This document shows positions 62,135 through 64,000 of a stretch of 64,000 bases of DNA, one piece after another (position 1 is the stretch's first letter; each line of letters starts with the position of its first letter). Origin of the DNA: a virus. The stretch is taken from positions 310,001-374,000 of IMG/VR virus record IMGVR_UViG_3300033145_003233. One strand, given 5' to 3'. The notes beneath the pieces are model-generated. The model saw nothing but the letters and a program-made list of their open reading frames with translations. It made no database searches and had not been told where the DNA came from. Position numbers and translations under genes: made by a program.

Positions 62135-63154
62135 TTATCTATTGCTCAAATATTGTTGTTCAATCCAAACATATGTCTTCTCCATCCCCTCTTCTAAAGA
62201 AATTGATGGTTCCCAATTCAAGACTTGTCTAATAAAATTATTATCACTATTCCTACCCCTAACCCCCTCTGGAGCATTCAGGTCATAAATTTTCTCAACC
62301 TTAATATTAGCAATATCCTCAACAAGTGATACCAATCTATTAATAGAAACAAGTTGACTAGAACCAAGATTAATAGGAGTAGCTATTAATTTGTCACAAT
62401 GCATAATCATATCAATACCATTTAGACAATCTTCTATATATGTGAAAGTGCGTGTTTGTAACCCATCTCCCCATATAACTATTTTATGATTACTTGTAGC
62501 TTTAGCATCTATAACCTTGCGACAAATAGCAGCTGGAGCTTTTTCTCTTCCTCCTTTCCACGTTTCGAAAGGTCCATAAATATTATGAAAACGAGCAACA
62601 AAAGTTTTCATCTTGCGCTCGACCCAATATTCTTTACAAAACATTTCCGATATTAACTTTTCCCAGCCATAACCTCGTTCTGCCATCGCTGGATACGCAT
62701 CAGATTCTTTTAATGCAGTACTATCAGAATCACCTTGTAAAGAAATATTGTAAGCACATGCTGATGAAGAAAAAAAATAACGATTGACTCCGGCCTTGTA
62801 TGCCGCTTCAATCATATGTGTATTAATTAAAATGCTTCGAAGACAATCAACCCTGAATTTCTGAATAAAACCTATCCCCCCCATATCAGCAGCTAGATTA
62901 TATACTTCTACCGCTCCCTCACATACCCTAGCACAATTGTCCTTCTCTGTTAAATCTAGGCATAAAGATTCAACACCCTCTACTCTCTGATGCCATTCAG
63001 AAAGCGGTTTTTTATCCACAGCACGAATTCTAAAAAAACCTAGATTGCTGAAATACTTAACTAAAGAGCCTCCGATAAATCCACCCGCTCCGGTAATGAC
63101 AATCAAATCTTCCTTATCAAGCACATCAATAGCTTGCTTGTTTTCCCCCACCAT
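62135..63154 (-). CDS. gme: GDP-mannose 3,5-epimerase
   Basis: A 339-residue extended SDR with clear GME hallmarks: ITGAGGFIGGSLV, YNLAADMGGIGFIQ, SSACAYN, intact YGWEK (Tyr/Lys), FHNIYGPFETWKGGREKA, WGDGLQTRTFTYIED and PEGVRGRNSDNN. It should convert GDP-D-mannose to GDP-L-galactose or GDP-L-gulose. Best known from plants, where it serves ascorbate and cell wall synthesis. Upstream of it lies the radical SAM gene; downstream is the RHH/HNH pair. Confidence 0.9.
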   Translation of the reverse strand: MVGENKQAIDVLDKEDLIVITGAGGFIGGSLVKYFSNLGFFRIRAVDKKPLSEWHQRVEGVESLCLDLTEKDNCARVCEGAVEVYNLAADMGGIGFIQKFRVDCLRSILINTHMIEAAYKAGVNRYFFSSSACAYNISLQGDSDSTALKESDAYPAMAERGYGWEKLISEMFCKEYWVERKMKTFVARFHNIYGPFETWKGGREKAPAAICRKVIDAKATSNHKIVIWGDGLQTRTFTYIEDCLNGIDMIMHCDKLIATPINLGSSQLVSINRLVSLVEDIANIKVEKIYDLNAPEGVRGRNSDNNFIRQVLNWEPSISLEEGMEKTYVWIEQQYLSNR

Positions 63155-63175
63155 AATAACTCCCCCTTGAAAAAA

Positions 63176-63910
63176 TCATACCCCTTTATAAACGTTCTTC
63201 ACATATTTAGACAATATAAGATACGCCATAGTTAAGTTATCGGAATTAAAAACAAAATCTTCATACTTATAAGACGGTGACACTCTTAATAAATGACATG
63301 GAATAGTTGGCCTCACCAAATCCTCTGATATAAATTTACCAATCATTTCCATCTCTTCTTCTATCTTATCGTCAGAAAAATATAATGGGATGCTAATCTC
63401 TATATGAGGATTGGCAAAACGAATAGCCCAGTTATTACAAGCTTGTCGTATTCTATCTTTAATTACATAATGCTTAACACCAGCAATAGAATAAAATGAT
63501 TCCTCAGATCCCTTCCAATCTATATTAATAGCATCAGCTACCAAACAAATATATCTCCATGGCCTTTCCTCGACATAAGCATTAGTCTTTATAATAAACT
63601 TAAGATCATTCTTATGACATTCTTCTCCTAGTTCTATCAAAAATTCATAATGAATGGTAGGTTCATTAAATGTCATGCAAATACTATCACAATCGCTCTG
63701 TTTAGCCATAGTAACCAGCTGTAAGGGATCATAATGAAAAGACTTAACCTGCAAATCTTGCTGACTAATCTGCCAATTTTCACAATTATGAACTATGAAG
63801 CCATTAGCAACATAATTTTCATATCCTGGGACATTAAAATTATATACCTTCTGCTTCTTTTTTAATCTTTTAATAGATTTTATTTTTTTATATTCTAAAT
63901 TATCATCCAT
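63176..63910 (-). CDS. Split intein C-half plus radical SAM C-extein
   Basis: A 244-residue protein in two parts. Residues 1-42 (MDDNLEYKKIKSIKR to VANGFIVHN) match the C-terminal blocks of inteins, with the terminal His-Asn just before Cys43. From Cys43 the sequence reads CENWQISQQ, SICMTFNEPTIHYEF, KTNAYVEERPW and AINIDWKGSEESFY, as in radical SAM enzymes of the pyruvate formate-lyase activator/AmmeMemoRadiSam type. Cys43 would be the third Cys of the CX3CX2C cluster motif. An in-frame TGA lies eight codons upstream of the ATG, so the intein N-half is encoded elsewhere, and I find none in the window. A ribosome site is weak. Confidence 0.8.
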   Translation of the reverse strand: MDDNLEYKKIKSIKRLKKKQKVYNFNVPGYENYVANGFIVHNCENWQISQQDLQVKSFHYDPLQLVTMAKQSDCDSICMTFNEPTIHYEFLIELGEECHKNDLKFIIKTNAYVEERPWRYICLVADAINIDWKGSEESFYSIAGVKHYVIKDRIRQACNNWAIRFANPHIEISIPLYFSDDKIEEEMEMIGKFISEDLVRPTIPCHLLRVSPSYKYEDFVFNSDNLTMAYLILSKYVKNVYKGV

Positions 63911-64000
63911 AATATCATTGCACTGTCTTTCTCAGAATTACATGACTCTTATCTCACTTAATTTTAAAATGGATTGATTCTTTTATATATATGATTCGAA

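Noticed and set aside
63911-64000. Continuation of the intein or a promoter at the right edge
   Set aside because: The in-frame TGA blocks continuation, and the AT-rich sequence has TATA-like strings but no convincing -35/-10 pair with proper spacing.

Overview
The window is AT-rich and gene-dense, and it is coded almost entirely on the minus strand. Genes abut or overlap by a few bases (GTGA, ATGAATAA, TAGTG junctions) and carry bacterial-type Shine-Dalgarno sites (AAGGAGG, GGGGGAG). It uses the standard code; TAA, TGA and TAG all end genes. Only two genes, at 39.0-40.6 kb, lie on the plus strand. There is no ribosomal, replication or structural gene to fix the host. Free-standing GIY-YIG and HNH endonucleases, a fractured intein, an RlaP-type nucleotidyltransferase, many ParB-fold proteins and very tight packing fit a large (jumbo-like) environmental tailed phage best. 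A glycosylation island of an AT-rich bacterium is the main alternative.

Almost everything else is sugar chemistry. Reading in the direction of transcription (right to left):
- 64-61 kb: a radical SAM protein whose N-terminus is the C-terminal half of an intein, a GDP-mannose 3,5-epimerase, and a ribbon-helix-helix/HNH pair.
- 61-50 kb: glycosyltransferases (GT4 and GT2, including a GT4-GT2 fusion), methyltransferases and a cupin.
- 50-45 kb: the first nonulosonic-acid cassette (NeuA-like, sulfotransferase, NeuB-SAF-cupin) with a GT42/Maf-like protein.
- 44-40 kb: more transferases, then the plus-strand fucosyltransferase-like/methyltransferase pair.
- 39-34 kb: a second NeuB/NeuA cassette with a 2-hydroxyacid dehydrogenase, ending at a strong intrinsic terminator at 33.8 kb.
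- 33.7-23 kb: a helix-turn-helix/GIY-YIG endonuclease, then ParB-fold proteins, GT4s, methyltransferases and a sulfotransferase.
- 22-19 kb: a KdsB-like cytidylyltransferase, 2-hydroxyacid dehydrogenase, HpcH/HpaI aldolase and HAD phosphatase.
- 18-3 kb: GDP-mannose dehydratase-like, a glycosyltransferase fused to a pyruvate-dehydrogenase-type E1 alpha, E1 beta, split transketolase, three epimerase-like SDRs, RmlC, an aldo-keto reductase fused to a ParB-like domain, three copies of a small unknown family, and UDP-xylose synthase.
- 3-0 kb: a Maf/DUF115-like protein, a lysine-rich protein, RlaP and a partial unknown gene.

My reading is that the window makes several unusual activated sugars: probably three CMP-activated ulosonic acids, GDP-L-galactose and GDP-deoxyhexose, UDP-xylose, and perhaps a branched-chain sugar built by two thiamine-diphosphate enzymes. 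It then assembles, methylates and sulfates them. I see no flippase, polymerase, ABC transporter, lipid-carrier transferase or other clear membrane protein. That argues for cytoplasmic glycosylation of soluble protein (virion proteins, or flagellin) rather than for an exported capsule. Four DUF115/GT42-like proteins are candidates for adding the CMP-sugars.

The most interesting items are the split intein inside a radical SAM cluster motif, the glycosyltransferase-E1 alpha fusion beside paired TPP enzymes, the small three-copy family interleaved with SDRs that lack the usual catalytic tyrosine, the spread of ParB-fold proteins through a glycan cluster, and two damaged or oddly started FkbM methyltransferase genes.
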